A stretch of DNA of 64,000 nucleotides from positions 124,001 through 188,000 of the forward strand of contig NZ_JACOPD010000002.1 of the NCBI RefSeq assembly GCF_014287955.1, in the 5' to 3' direction. The stretch comes from Lachnospira hominis (ex Liu et al. 2021). Lineage in GTDB: Bacteria > Bacillota > Clostridia > Lachnospirales > Lachnospiraceae. The translations under genes and the position numbers were made by a program. Every line of letters starts with the position of its first letter. The stretch's first letter is position 1. Below, piece after piece: positions 26,379 through 34,809 of this stretch. The notes under the pieces are model-generated. The model saw nothing but the letters and a program-made list of their open reading frames with translations. It did not search any database and was not told the DNA's origin.

Positions 26379-27122
26379 TCATGCTGAAACTTTTAAATGT
26401 CTGCTCAGATACTTATACAAAACAAAAGTAATGACACTTGTTATCAGTGCTTTTACAAAATTAAATGGTGCAACGGCAAGAACAACAAATGTAAATACAT
26501 TATTAATATTTGCATTTATTTTATTACCCATTGCAATAAAAGCCTCTATCGGCATTCCATAAAGTTCTGAATATTTTGGAAGCAGATAAAATGCATTCAT
26601 AAATACGCCTGAAACTATAAGTGTAAGGCTTCCAACAACAAGTCCCAATACTGCTCTTTTCTTTGTTCTGTGAAAATGATATACAACTGAAGCAGGAACT
26701 GTTAAAAAACATCCCAATATAAAATTGGCAAAATCACCCACAAATGCAGTAGTTGTTCCTTTAATGCATACTTTAAGAATAACTTTTACCGCCTCTATAA
26801 CAACACCGGCACAAGGTCCCAGCAAGAATGAGCCGATAAGGACAGGAACTTCACTTAAATCGATTTCATAAAATGATGGTGCTATAAAAGTCAATGGAAA
26901 TTCAAAATACATTAAAATAACTGAAATTGCGGCAAGCATTGCCATGATAACCATCTTGTTTACTCTGGTTTTTTCTGATGAGAACTTAATATTGTTCTTC
27001 TTTTCGATTAGCTTTTCAAATCCAAAAGCTATAAAATATACTACTGCCATAAGTACAAGCGACACTAGTACAAATACGATGTTTTTCTGTAACGAATCAA
27101 ATAATTTTGATAAATTAGTCAT
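26379..27122 (-). CDS. ribU: riboflavin ECF transporter S component
   Basis: This is the substrate-binding membrane subunit for riboflavin uptake, working with a shared EcfAA'T module encoded elsewhere. It is 247 residues with about six hydrophobic segments, including AMLAAISVILMYFEFPL and the conserved SFYEIDLSEVPVLIGSFLLGP loop typical of RibU. An extra N-terminal membrane helix (about 13-35) precedes the core. The FMN riboswitch directly upstream fixes the substrate class. The start has AAGGAG about 10 nt upstream, and that site is part of the riboswitch closing stem. Confidence 0.92.
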   Translation of the reverse strand: MTNLSKLFDSLQKNIVFVLVSLVLMAVVYFIAFGFEKLIEKKNNIKFSSEKTRVNKMVIMAMLAAISVILMYFEFPLTFIAPSFYEIDLSEVPVLIGSFLLGPCAGVVIEAVKVILKVCIKGTTTAFVGDFANFILGCFLTVPASVVYHFHRTKKRAVLGLVVGSLTLIVSGVFMNAFYLLPKYSELYGMPIEAFIAMGNKINANINNVFTFVVLAVAPFNFVKALITSVITFVLYKYLSRHLKVSA

Positions 27123-27130
27123 TTTTAAAC

Positions 27131-27284
27131 GCTCCTTCTTCTTTCATCCAGACTATACTGTCGGTTTAAGATTCTCACTTAATCGGCCTTTTTGGCTCGC
27201 GGACTTATTATCATGCTGCATACAGATACATCACCGCCGGTCAAGAATTGACATTACTGTCTCACTTTGCCCTGAAGGTTGGAG
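27131..27284 (-). promoter_or_regulatory. FMN riboswitch (RFN element)
   Basis: On the minus strand the conserved blocks appear in order: CCTTCAGGGCAAAGTG, TTGACCGGCGGT, AGTCCGCGAGCC, GTGAGAATC, AAACCGACAGTATAGTCTGG and ATGAAAGAAGG. The closing stem pairs the 5' CCTTC with the 3' GAAGG, which is also the ribU ribosome site (27131-27137). This predicts translational repression when FMN binds. No separate terminator hairpin is visible. Confidence 0.95.
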
Positions 27285-27322
27285 TATAAAACTCACTCTT
27301 CTATTCAATTGTTTTATCAGCT

Positions 27323-27360
27323 GACTGCATTACTATAACACTGTAATGCAGTCAAGTCAA
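27323..27360 (-). promoter_or_regulatory. ribU promoter overlapped by a perfect palindrome
   Basis: On the minus strand TTGACT (27355-27360), 17 bp and TATAGT (27332-27337) form the promoter. GACTGCATTAC and GTAATGCAGTC (27323-27333 and 27343-27353) are a perfect 11-bp inverted repeat with a 9-bp gap covering the spacer and -10 box. It may be an operator. It could also be a terminator-like hairpin for the upstream aminotransferase gene, but no T tract follows on the minus strand. Confidence 0.7.
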
Positions 27361-27392
27361 TGCTGATTATTGTTTTTCCAAATATTTCTTAC

Positions 27393-28574
27393 TTATAATT
27401 CAATATTTTCTTTTTCAAACCATTCTTTTATCTTTTCAACTGCTTCTTTTATAAGATTTTCATTGAGAACAAGTGCAAATCTTACATGATTCTCGCCCAG
27501 ACTTCCAAATGCACTTCCCGGTGTACATACAACACCTGTATTTTCAAGCATCTGTATACAGAATTCATCAGAATTCTTAAACTGCTTTGGAACCGGAGCC
27601 CACACAAACATTGTTCCTTCTGAATATGGAACTTTCCAGCCAATTGCATTAAGTCCGTCACAGAGTGCGTCTCTTCTTGACTGATACTGTGCCTGCTGCT
27701 TTACAACTCCATCCTGTGGACCGTTTAATGCAGCCACTGCAGCTTTCTGTACTATATAACTTGTACCATAATCAAACTGTGAACGTATTGTCTTAAAATG
27801 TTTTATAACATCTGCATTTCCCAATGCAAAAGAAATTCTTAATCCTGTAAGATTGTATGTCTTTGAAAGTGAATTAAATTCAATTCCCACATCTTTTGCT
27901 CCCGGAATTGAAAGAAACGAAAATCCTCTTCTTCCATCATATTCAATCTCGGAATATGCATTATCATGCACAACAAGAATATTATATTTTTTTGCAAATT
28001 CTACAAGTTTTTCATAAAATGCTTTATCAGCACATGTACATGTAGGATTAAGCGGATATGACACGACAATCATCTTTGCACGCTGTGCCTTTTCCTCGCT
28101 TATTTTATCAAGCATAGGCATATAATGATTATCCGGGTCAAGCTCGTAATAATCAATTGAAGCATCGTTAAGATACGGTCCGACCTCAAAAATCGGATAT
28201 CCCGGATTAGGTACTAAAACGAGATCCCCCGGATTACATACTGTCATAGCAACATGTGCAAATCCTTCCTGCGAACCGTTTATTGACATAATCTCATCAT
28301 CATTAAGAGTGACGTCATAACGACGGTCATACCAGTTTTTAACTGCATCTTTTAACTCCTGTGTATCAGTAAGCGAATACTTATAATTTTCAGGATTCAA
28401 AGCAGCCTCCTGCACCACTTTCATAACATGCTCTGCCGGTGGAAAGTCAGGTGTCCCGACAAATAAATCGTACACCTTAACTCCCTTCTGTGCTATCTTC
28501 GCTTTACGCTCATTTAAAATATTAAAAATATTCGGCTTGAAAAACTTTGCTTTTTCTGAATACTGTATTTCCAT
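27393..28574 (-). CDS. class I/II PLP aminotransferase
   Basis: This 393-residue fold-type I aminotransferase shows the N-terminal KVYDLFVGTPDFPP, SINGSQEGFAHVA, VPNPGYPIFE and VSYPLNPTCTC. The PLP lysine is in EFNSLSKTYNLTGLR (about 235) and the carboxylate-binding Arg in NHVRFALV near the end. It resembles the alanine/LL-DAP/aspartate group, but specificity cannot be decided here. It lies 17 bp after the PAS gene and may be co-transcribed with it. Confidence 0.85.
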   Translation of the reverse strand: MEIQYSEKAKFFKPNIFNILNERKAKIAQKGVKVYDLFVGTPDFPPAEHVMKVVQEAALNPENYKYSLTDTQELKDAVKNWYDRRYDVTLNDDEIMSINGSQEGFAHVAMTVCNPGDLVLVPNPGYPIFEVGPYLNDASIDYYELDPDNHYMPMLDKISEEKAQRAKMIVVSYPLNPTCTCADKAFYEKLVEFAKKYNILVVHDNAYSEIEYDGRRGFSFLSIPGAKDVGIEFNSLSKTYNLTGLRISFALGNADVIKHFKTIRSQFDYGTSYIVQKAAVAALNGPQDGVVKQQAQYQSRRDALCDGLNAIGWKVPYSEGTMFVWAPVPKQFKNSDEFCIQMLENTGVVCTPGSAFGSLGENHVRFALVLNENLIKEAVEKIKEWFEKENIEL

Positions 28575-28591
28575 TATTGTCCCTCAAAAAC

Positions 28592-28960
28592 CTATTTAAC
28601 AGGCTTTGCATATCCTGTAATATCAGCCATTCCGACCTCTAATACACGATGTCCTTCCAAAAGTTTATTCTGAATATTTACAAAAGAAACGACCTCAAGA
28701 ACCTTTCCGTCTTTTGTCACCATTTCATGCTGATAACATGCAAAACGGCTCTCTATAAACTTGGCACGCAAATCTGCAATTATTTCATTATATTCTACAT
28801 CAGGCATAAGCTGTTTGAATATAAGTCCATTTTTTATATCTTCATCAGTATAACCGAGAAGCTGTGTAAATCCTTCATCAACATCAAGAAGCTTTCCGCT
28901 TCTCATCTCCATTGAATAACGACCATTAGGTATTGAATGCATCCTTCGCATATCTGACAT
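28592..28960 (-). CDS. stand-alone PAS-domain protein
   Basis: This is a 122-residue single PAS domain with nothing attached. Features are YSMEMRSGKLLDVDEGFTQLLGYTDEDI (PAS core), YQHEMVTKDGKVLEVVSFVNI (PAC-like strand region) and a short tail. It probably works through protein contact with a kinase or cyclase. The start is the ATG at 28960 with GGAGG 5 nt upstream; a frame running back to 28972 would overlap that ribosome site. The neighbours, valS upstream and an aminotransferase downstream, give no functional clue. Confidence 0.8.
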   Translation of the reverse strand: MSDMRRMHSIPNGRYSMEMRSGKLLDVDEGFTQLLGYTDEDIKNGLIFKQLMPDVEYNEIIADLRAKFIESRFACYQHEMVTKDGKVLEVVSFVNIQNKLLEGHRVLEVGMADITGYAKPVK

Positions 28961-28976
28961 AATAACCTCCATTTCC

Positions 28977-28992
28977 GCACATTATCATGTGC
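28977..28992. repeat. palindrome upstream of the PAS gene
   Basis: GCACAT-TATC-ATGTGC is a perfect inverted repeat lying 17-32 bp before the PAS start codon and after the valS stop. It could be a small operator or a processing hairpin; there is no T tract. Confidence 0.4.
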
Positions 28993-29027
28993 AAGACAAA
29001 CTTTGTGAAATTGCCGTTTTACATATA

Positions 29028-31679
29028 TTACTTTGTAAGTGCCTGTAAACGTTCTCTTACCTGTGCAAGCATCTGCTGATACTTCTCAAGCTTTGCCTTT
29101 TCTTCATCAATCTTTGCCTGTGGTGCTTTTGATATAAACTTTTCATTGCCAAGCATGCCTTCGCAACGCTTGATTTCTCCGTTTAATCTGCCTTCTTCTT
29201 TCTTTAAACGCTCGATTTCTTTGTCAATATCAACAAGTTCTGCAAACGGAATATAAAGAACAGCTCCCGGAATTACTGCTGACACAGCATCATCAGGTAT
29301 ACCTGATTTATCGCTCTGTACTGCAACTTCACTTGCATATGCAAGTGTTGCAAAGAACACTCTGCCGTTTTCAAATATATCTCTTATTAAAGCATCTTCT
29401 GACACAACATAAACCTTAGCTTTTCTGCTAGGTGCAACATTCATCTGTGCACGAACATTACGGATATTTCTTACCGCTTCCTTTATTGTCTGTATTGCAA
29501 CTTCCTCATCAGGGAAATTGAACTTTTCATCATATACAGGCCAGCTTGAAATCATGATTGATTCCTCATCATCCTGGATATTGCAGAAAATCTCTTCTGT
29601 AATGAATGGCATATAAGGATGAAGAAGCTTTAAAGCATCAATAAGTACAGTCTTTAATGTCCATATTGCTGCATTTTTTGTTGTATCTTCATCATTGTAA
29701 AGACGAGGCTTAACCATCTCAATATACCAGTCGCAGAATTCCTCCCATATGAAATCGTTAAGTTTTGCAACAGCAATACCAAGCTCATATTTTTCCATAT
29801 TTTCAGTAACTTCTGCAATAAGATGATTCATCTTTGATAAAATCCACTTATCGGCTGCAGTAAGATTATCCGGCTGTTCATCTGTTGTCTTAATCTTATT
29901 ATCAGGGTCATTCATCATAATGAATCTAGAAGCATTCCATACTTTATTGGCAAAGTTACGGCTTGCCTCAACTCTTTCCCAATAAAAACGCATATCGTTA
30001 CCCGGTGCATTACCTGTTATAAGTGTATATCTTAATGCATCTGCACCATACTTTTCGATAACTTCAAGTGGATCAATACCATTGCCTAATGACTTACTCA
30101 TCTTGCGTCCCTGTGAATCTCTTACAAGACCGTGGAATAATACTTTGCCAAAAGGCTTCTTGCCCATATGCTCATATCCTGAGAAAATCATTCTGATTAC
30201 CCAGAAGAAAATAATATCATAACCTGTTACAAGTACATCTGTAGGATAGAAATAATCAAGTTCTTCTGTCTTTTCAGGCCAGCCAAGTGTTGAGAATGGC
30301 CAGAGTGCTGATGAAAACCATGTATCAAGTGTATCGGGATCCTGTTCAACATTAGTGCTTCCACACTTAGGACATGTACATACTTTCTCAGCTGATACTG
30401 TCATCTCACCGCAGTCCTTACAATAATATGCAGGAATTCTGTGTCCCCACCATAACTGTCTTGAAATACACCAGTCACGGATATTGTCTGTCCAGTTAAA
30501 ATATGTCTTATCCATAGATGCCGGCATAAGCTCAATATCGCCATTTTTTACACCTTCAACTGCCGGTTTGATAAGTTCATCCATCTTTACAAACCACTGC
30601 TGTTTAATCATAGGTTCAACTGTTGTCTTACATCTGTCATGTGTACCAACATTGTGAACGTGGTCTTCTACTTTTACAAGAAGTCCAAGTGCATCAAGAT
30701 CTGCGACCATAGCCTTTCTTGCTTCGTATCTGTCCATTCCGGCATATTTTCCACCGAGATTATTAATTGTAGCATCATCATTTAAAATATTAATTTCAGG
30801 AAGATTATGTCTCTTTCCCACTTCAAAATCGTTAGGGTCGTGTGCAGGAGTAATCTTAACAACGCCTGTACCAAATTCCATATCAACATATTCATCTGCA
30901 ATAACAGGAATAGTTCTGTCTGTGAGAGGTAACTGTACCTGTTTTCCAATTAAATCCTTATATCTGTCATCCTTAGGATTTACAGCAAGTGCAGAGTCAC
31001 CAAGAAGTGTCTCAGGTCTTGTCGTTGCAATTTCAACAAATCTTCCCTCCTCGCCGACAACCGGATAATTAATATGCCAGAAATGTCCAGCCTGCTCCTC
31101 ATGTTCAACTTCCGCATCAGAAATAGATGTATTACATACAGGACACCAGTTTACAATTCTTGAACCTTTGTAGATAAGTCCCTTATTATAAAGATTGATA
31201 AATACAGTCTGGACAGCCTTTGAACAGCCCTCGTCCATTGTAAATCTCTCTCTGTCCCAGTCACATGAAGAACCAATTTTTCTAAGCTGGCTTGTAATTG
31301 TTCCGCCATACTCTTTCTTCCATTCCCATGTTCTCTTTAAGAAACCTTCTCTTCCGAGTTCATGCTTATCAATGCCTTCTTCTTTGAGTGCATTTGTAAC
31401 TTTTACCTCTGTTGAAATGCTTGCGTGGTCAGTTCCGGGCACCCAGAGTGCTTCATAGCCCTGCATTCTCTTAAATCTGATAAGAATATCCTGCATTGTG
31501 TTATCAAGTGCATGTCCCATATGAAGTTTACCTGTAATATTTGGTGGTGGCATAACGATAGTAAATGGTTTCTTGCTTCTGTCTACTTCTGCATGAAAAT
31601 ACTTCTTATCAAGCCACTTCTGATATAATCTGTCCTCAATCTCAGACGGATTATAATTCTTTTCTAATTCCTTGCTCAT
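29028..31679 (-). CDS. valS: valyl-tRNA synthetase
   Basis: This class Ia synthetase charges tRNA-Val. The 883-residue length is typical of Firmicutes. It shows [15 protein letters not shown] (HIGH-type motif, residues 40-54), the CP1 editing domain including [10 protein letters not shown], the zinc-like cluster [15 protein letters not shown] (KMSKS) and the C-terminal coiled coil from about 815 on. It is controlled by the T-box leader upstream. The ATG follows AAGGAG. Confidence 0.97.
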   Translation of the reverse strand: MSKELEKNYNPSEIEDRLYQKWLDKKYFHAEVDRSKKPFTIVMPPPNITGKLHMGHALDNTMQDILIRFKRMQGYEALWVPGTDHASISTEVKVTNALKEEGIDKHELGREGFLKRTWEWKKEYGGTITSQLRKIGSSCDWDRERFTMDEGCSKAVQTVFINLYNKGLIYKGSRIVNWCPVCNTSISDAEVEHEEQAGHFWHINYPVVGEEGRFVEIATTRPETLLGDSALAVNPKDDRYKDLIGKQVQLPLTDRTIPVIADEYVDMEFGTGVVKITPAHDPNDFEVGKRHNLPEINILNDDATINNLGGKYAGMDRYEARKAMVADLDALGLLVKVEDHVHNVGTHDRCKTTVEPMIKQQWFVKMDELIKPAVEGVKNGDIELMPASMDKTYFNWTDNIRDWCISRQLWWGHRIPAYYCKDCGEMTVSAEKVCTCPKCGSTNVEQDPDTLDTWFSSALWPFSTLGWPEKTEELDYFYPTDVLVTGYDIIFFWVIRMIFSGYEHMGKKPFGKVLFHGLVRDSQGRKMSKSLGNGIDPLEVIEKYGADALRYTLITGNAPGNDMRFYWERVEASRNFANKVWNASRFIMMNDPDNKIKTTDEQPDNLTAADKWILSKMNHLIAEVTENMEKYELGIAVAKLNDFIWEEFCDWYIEMVKPRLYNDEDTTKNAAIWTLKTVLIDALKLLHPYMPFITEEIFCNIQDDEESIMISSWPVYDEKFNFPDEEVAIQTIKEAVRNIRNVRAQMNVAPSRKAKVYVVSEDALIRDIFENGRVFFATLAYASEVAVQSDKSGIPDDAVSAVIPGAVLYIPFAELVDIDKEIERLKKEEGRLNGEIKRCEGMLGNEKFISKAPQAKIDEEKAKLEKYQQMLAQVRERLQALTK

Positions 31680-31734
31680 AAAATTCTCCTTTTTCTCATT
31701 GTCCGCATAAACATATTATTGCGGCATATGCACA

Positions 31735-32000
31735 AAAAGCCCTTTGCAGGGCTTATGCCTTGCAAAGGGCGAATAATCGCGGTACCACCTTTGTTCAATT
31801 GCCGTAATCCGCTTTGATTATCAAACGGAAATCGTACAATCCTTATTAATATTCTTTAACGTGAATAACTCCGTTATAGCTTACTCTAAGTTCAGCTATA
31901 CTGCTCCAAAGCTACATTCAGCCACACATTTCCAAAGCTGCCTTCCAGCCTGTGGACAACTCTCTCTTCTGGCGGTAATGACTTACTCCTCTTTTTCACT
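31735..32000 (-). promoter_or_regulatory. T-box riboswitch for valS
   Basis: On the minus strand stem I contains the AGAGAG motif (near 31965) and a likely GTA (Val) specifier at 31913-31915. The antiterminator core AAAGGTGGTACCGCG lies at 31779-31793. The terminator, GCCCTTTGCA pairing with TGCAAAGGGC followed by TTTTT, spans 31735-31770. The variable base of TGGNACC is T, complementary to an A discriminator as in tRNA-Val. Uncharged tRNA-Val should allow read-through. Confidence 0.93.
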
Positions 32001-32045
32001 GCATTTATTTTTTTCATTATTAAATTAATAATAATCTAACCAAAT

Positions 32046-32077
32046 AAAAAAAGCAACTGTTTTTCAAAAAAAGTTAC
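32046..32077 (-). terminator. terminator of the polysaccharide deacetylase gene
   Basis: On the minus strand GTAACT (32072-32077) pairs with AGTTGC (32053-32058) around a short T/A-rich loop and is followed by seven Ts. The stem is short. Confidence 0.55.
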
Positions 32078-32081
32078 AATA

Positions 32082-32807
32082 CTAATCCAGCATAAGCTGG
32101 TCAACTGTCACAAATACAAATCCTTTCGATGATAACCGGTCTATTATTTCAAGTGCCGCCTCCACAGATGAATCATATATGTCGTGTAAAAGAATAATAT
32201 CACCATTTTTAACTTTATACACAACACTTTTTACAACATATGCAGTATCTGTCGTTGCCCAGTCATCAGGGTCTATACTCCACAACACAGGAGTCATATT
32301 AACATGTGAAAGAAGTTTGTCACTATATGCACCATATGGCGGTCTAATATATTTCACATCTTCACCTGTTATACTTTTTATAATTTCATTTGTTTTATTT
32401 ATTTCACCAACTGCACTTGAAACATTACATTCATCGAGTTTTATATGCGAGTATGTATGATTTCCAATCAGATGCCCTTCCTCATACATCCGCTTTACAA
32501 CTTTCTCATTTGATTCTGCATTCTCGCCCACAAGAAAAAAAGTTGCTTTTACATTTCTCTCTTTAAGCCCATCTAACAGTCTGTTTGTTGTCCTGCTGCA
32601 CGGTCCGTCATCAAATGTAATAGCAACTATTCTGTCATACATATAATCATTGCCGCCTGAAGCATCCGTTTTTTTTAATTCATTGACATCATCCGTTTTC
32701 GTTAAAAATCCAATAATAATAAATGCACCAATAGCCATAATTAAAAAAAATAATATAATCAGTCTGACAATAATTCTTTTTTTTGCAAATTCAAAACTGG
32801 AAAACAT
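32082..32807 (-). CDS. membrane-anchored polysaccharide deacetylase (NodB domain)
   Basis: This CE4-type de-N-acetylase is probably active on peptidoglycan or another cell-wall glycan. It is 241 residues. A membrane anchor lies at about 10-34, and the NodB domain runs from about 53. Catalytic and metal motifs are AITFDDGPCS (Asp-Asp), HLIGNHTYSHIKL (H-x-x-x-H type metal site), RPPYGAYS and ILLHDIYD near the C terminus. The arrangement matches PdaA/PgdA-like enzymes of sporulating and vegetative Firmicutes. It is a single-gene unit. Confidence 0.88.
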   Translation of the reverse strand: MFSSFEFAKKRIIVRLIILFFLIMAIGAFIIIGFLTKTDDVNELKKTDASGGNDYMYDRIVAITFDDGPCSRTTNRLLDGLKERNVKATFFLVGENAESNEKVVKRMYEEGHLIGNHTYSHIKLDECNVSSAVGEINKTNEIIKSITGEDVKYIRPPYGAYSDKLLSHVNMTPVLWSIDPDDWATTDTAYVVKSVVYKVKNGDIILLHDIYDSSVEAALEIIDRLSSKGFVFVTVDQLMLD

Positions 32808-32870
32808 ATGCTCACCACAAGAATATCTTATTGCAAATATATGTAATATAAAAAATAATATTCATTAATT

Positions 32871-33365
32871 CTATATGCCTAAATATGCGTCCATCTCATG
32901 TGTAACTTCTGTCAGTTCCTTTCCTGATGCTGCCGCAATCTCTCCATATAATAATTTTCTTGCAAGCGATAAAGTCCTGCTGTCTGCCGATTTCATTTTT
33001 CTTAAATCTTTTGCACGCTCATTTTTAATATTATATAAATGTCTTACAAGATGCATAAGCTGCTCTATATCCTGTGATTTTACAATTTCATCGTACTTTG
33101 CCGGAGAAAGTTTCTCATTAAGTAATTCATCTTTCACACAGTTTTTTGCCTTCTCAATAATTTTCTCACATTCATTTTTTGAAATAATACTTCTTATCTG
33201 TATTTTTGTACTATTTACAGGAGAATAAATTATTCCTTTATCATCATATACCGGCTGTAAAAAATAATAATCTCCTTCAATTCCCTTTATAGGAGGTGCT
33301 GCAATGTCTTCAACTTCACAAACACCAACTATTCCATACACAACCTTATCATTTACTTCAAACAT
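32871..33365 (-). CDS. CarD/CdnL-type transcription regulator
   Basis: This 164-residue protein has an N-terminal CarD/TRCF RNA-polymerase-interacting domain: MFEVNDKVVYGIVGVCEVEDI, YYFLQPVYDDKGIIYSPV, TKIQIRSI. The C-terminal part is helical. Proteins of this type bind the RNAP beta subunit and stabilise open promoter complexes. The ATG at 33365 has GGAGG 8 nt upstream. A longer frame back to 33431 lacks a ribosome site and begins with unrelated residues. Confidence 0.87.
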   Translation of the reverse strand: MFEVNDKVVYGIVGVCEVEDIAAPPIKGIEGDYYFLQPVYDDKGIIYSPVNSTKIQIRSIISKNECEKIIEKAKNCVKDELLNEKLSPAKYDEIVKSQDIEQLMHLVRHLYNIKNERAKDLRKMKSADSRTLSLARKLLYGEIAAASGKELTEVTHEMDAYLGI

Positions 33366-33495
33366 TTTTATTCCTCCGTTTCTGACAAGTAAACAAATCA
33401 ATCCCCGTGCATTTCGTACCTCGTAATACATTATACACTTTTATTAATTAATTTTCAAAAGAAAATTTTTAACATATTAAAAAAACATATTTAAA

Positions 33496-33564
33496 AAGCA
33501 TAAAAAAACGGGATATACTACTGATGCATATAAATAAAATATACAGCAATACGTCTCCCGCCTT
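33496..33564 (-). terminator. terminator after the DUF6465 gene
   Basis: On the minus strand CGGGA...GTATTGCTG pairs imperfectly with CAGTAGTATATCCCG. Seven Ts follow. It lies about 25 bp past the stop at 33587. Confidence 0.65.
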
Positions 33565-33586
33565 TTATGTAATATTTATTTAATTA

Positions 33587-34111
33587 TTAAAAAAGTTCAA
33601 CATCACCTGTTATTTTTTCATCAGCTACATAATAGCATTTATTATCTTCAGGCTTAACATACAGCTTAATATCTTTTGCTATTACGTTCTGTGCCTTTAA
33701 ATCAGCTTCTACACGCTTAATAATTGCTGCCTGATTAACTGATTTACCCTCAAATTGAATAACAAATTCTTTCTTTGCTTCAGTGCTCTTTTTAGATCTG
33801 CCAGCTGGTTTCTTGACCGGAGTTTTTGCCTTTGCTGCTGTCTCTTTTGCAGCAGTCTCTGATTTCTTAGGTCTGCCTCTTCTTGGCTTTGGCTGTTCAG
33901 CTTCTTTTTCAATTGCTGCTTTTGCTGTAACAGCAGCTTCTGCCTTTACTGCTTCAGCTTTTACATTTTCTTTTACAGCCTCAACAACAGCTTCCGCCTT
34001 ATCTTTTACAGCTTCAACTTTTTCTTTTACTGTTTCAACATTCTTCACAGCAGTCTCATCATTAACTGCTTCCTTTACATTATTCCTTCTGTAAGATGCT
34101 TTTCTACCCAT
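33587..34111 (-). CDS. DUF6465-like protein with AT-hook and Ala/Lys-rich region
   Basis: This 174-residue protein has a low-complexity Ala/Lys/Glu/Val region (about residues 10-115). It includes the AT-hook-like core KPRRGRPKKSE (about 74-84), and histone-H1-like runs rich in Lys and Ala follow. It ends in a compact folded domain (about 118-174) with FVIQFEGKSVNQAAI and KDIKLYVKPEDNKCYYV, the pattern of DUF6465 proteins in Lachnospiraceae. DNA binding or nucleoid organisation is plausible. The ATG at 34111 has GGAGG 8 nt upstream and is preferred over one at 34135. Confidence 0.72.
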   Translation of the reverse strand: MGRKASYRRNNVKEAVNDETAVKNVETVKEKVEAVKDKAEAVVEAVKENVKAEAVKAEAAVTAKAAIEKEAEQPKPRRGRPKKSETAAKETAAKAKTPVKKPAGRSKKSTEAKKEFVIQFEGKSVNQAAIIKRVEADLKAQNVIAKDIKLYVKPEDNKCYYVADEKITGDVELF

Positions 34112-34134
34112 TATGATTACCTCCTCATCCAGCA

Positions 34135-34386
34135 TTATTTACATGCTAAAAAATTTTTTATAGTTTCAACTGCCTGTGTCTCATCTGCACCGTCAGCTGA
34201 AATTTCCACCTGCATGCCCTTCTTTAAACCAAACGCCATCATACCCATAAGACTCTTAGCATTAATATACTTGCCATCATTTGAAACTGTAATATGGCTG
34301 TCAAACCTGCAGGCAGTCTGTACCAATTCTGCTACCGGATTACCATAAGCATTATTGATGTCTGCCACTTCTACCATTGCTATCAT
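34135..34386 (-). CDS. Crh-like HPr paralogue lacking the active histidine
   Basis: This 83-residue HPr-fold protein aligns with the ptsH product at 57904-58167. The motif G-L-H-M-R-P there is A-Y-G-N-P here, so His15 is replaced by Tyr14 and Arg17 by Asn16. It cannot take phosphate from enzyme I at that site. The regulatory serine site INAKSLMG (Ser45, equal to HPr Ser46) is intact. This is the arrangement of Bacillus Crh, which is phosphorylated by HPr kinase and serves CcpA. It lies 24 bp before the DUF6465 gene and 109 bp after the last gene of the trp operon. Confidence 0.85.
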   Translation of the reverse strand: MIAMVEVADINNAYGNPVAELVQTACRFDSHITVSNDGKYINAKSLMGMMAFGLKKGMQVEISADGADETQAVETIKNFLACK

Positions 34387-34495
34387 AGATTAACATTCAC
34401 CTTATACTTTCTAAATTAATATTTTTTTAATACATGAACAAAATATACTCTATTAAACTTTTAAAGTCAACATCTATAATTTTTTTTGTTAATTT

Positions 34496-34807
34496 TTATA
34501 CATTTTTGTCTTTAAATCCGCAGCTGTATAATTCTTCCATCTGATTGTCCATTTGTTCAGATGGTTCATAGCCTTCAAGCATTTCAACCATTCTTTTTAT
34601 TTTTTTATCATCGGATGAAAACTGTCCCATATTGTCGAAAACTTTTTTCTTTAATTCTATTATATTTCCGTAATTTTCATACTGTTGCTGACCGCTTATT
34701 GCACAAAGCACCCCCAGTGCATATGCACATTCATAATTTCCCGTCATAATAGCATTTTCAAAACCACATTTTATCTGGACAGCATTTTTAGCAAGCAATG
34801 TCACCAT
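34496..34807 (-). CDS. small unknown protein at the end of the trp operon
   Basis: This 103-residue protein matches no family I know. It is helical by composition, with three cysteines (two in the N-terminal half) and the motifs GNYECAYALGVLCAISGQQQYENYG and MVEMLEGYEPSEQMDNQMEEL. There is no signal or membrane segment. It begins 3 bp after trpA with GGAAGAG 8 nt upstream, so it is co-transcribed with the trp genes. Any role in tryptophan metabolism is a guess from position. Confidence 0.65.
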   Translation of the reverse strand: MVTLLAKNAVQIKCGFENAIMTGNYECAYALGVLCAISGQQQYENYGNIIELKKKVFDNMGQFSSDDKKIKRMVEMLEGYEPSEQMDNQMEELYSCGFKDKNV

Positions 34808-34809
34808 TA

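Noticed and set aside
30357..30441. CxxC clusters in valS as a separate zinc protein
   Set aside because: They lie in frame within the synthetase and are part of ValS proteins of this type.
33709..33912. Gln/Arg/Lys-rich minus-strand frame inside the DUF6465 gene
   Set aside because: Frame-shifted reading of the Ala/Lys-rich region, with no independent start signals.
33900..34090. Repetitive Ala/Glu/Lys codons in the DUF6465 gene as a DNA repeat array
   Set aside because: Codons are similar but there is no fixed repeat period; this is low-complexity protein sequence rather than a tandem DNA repeat.
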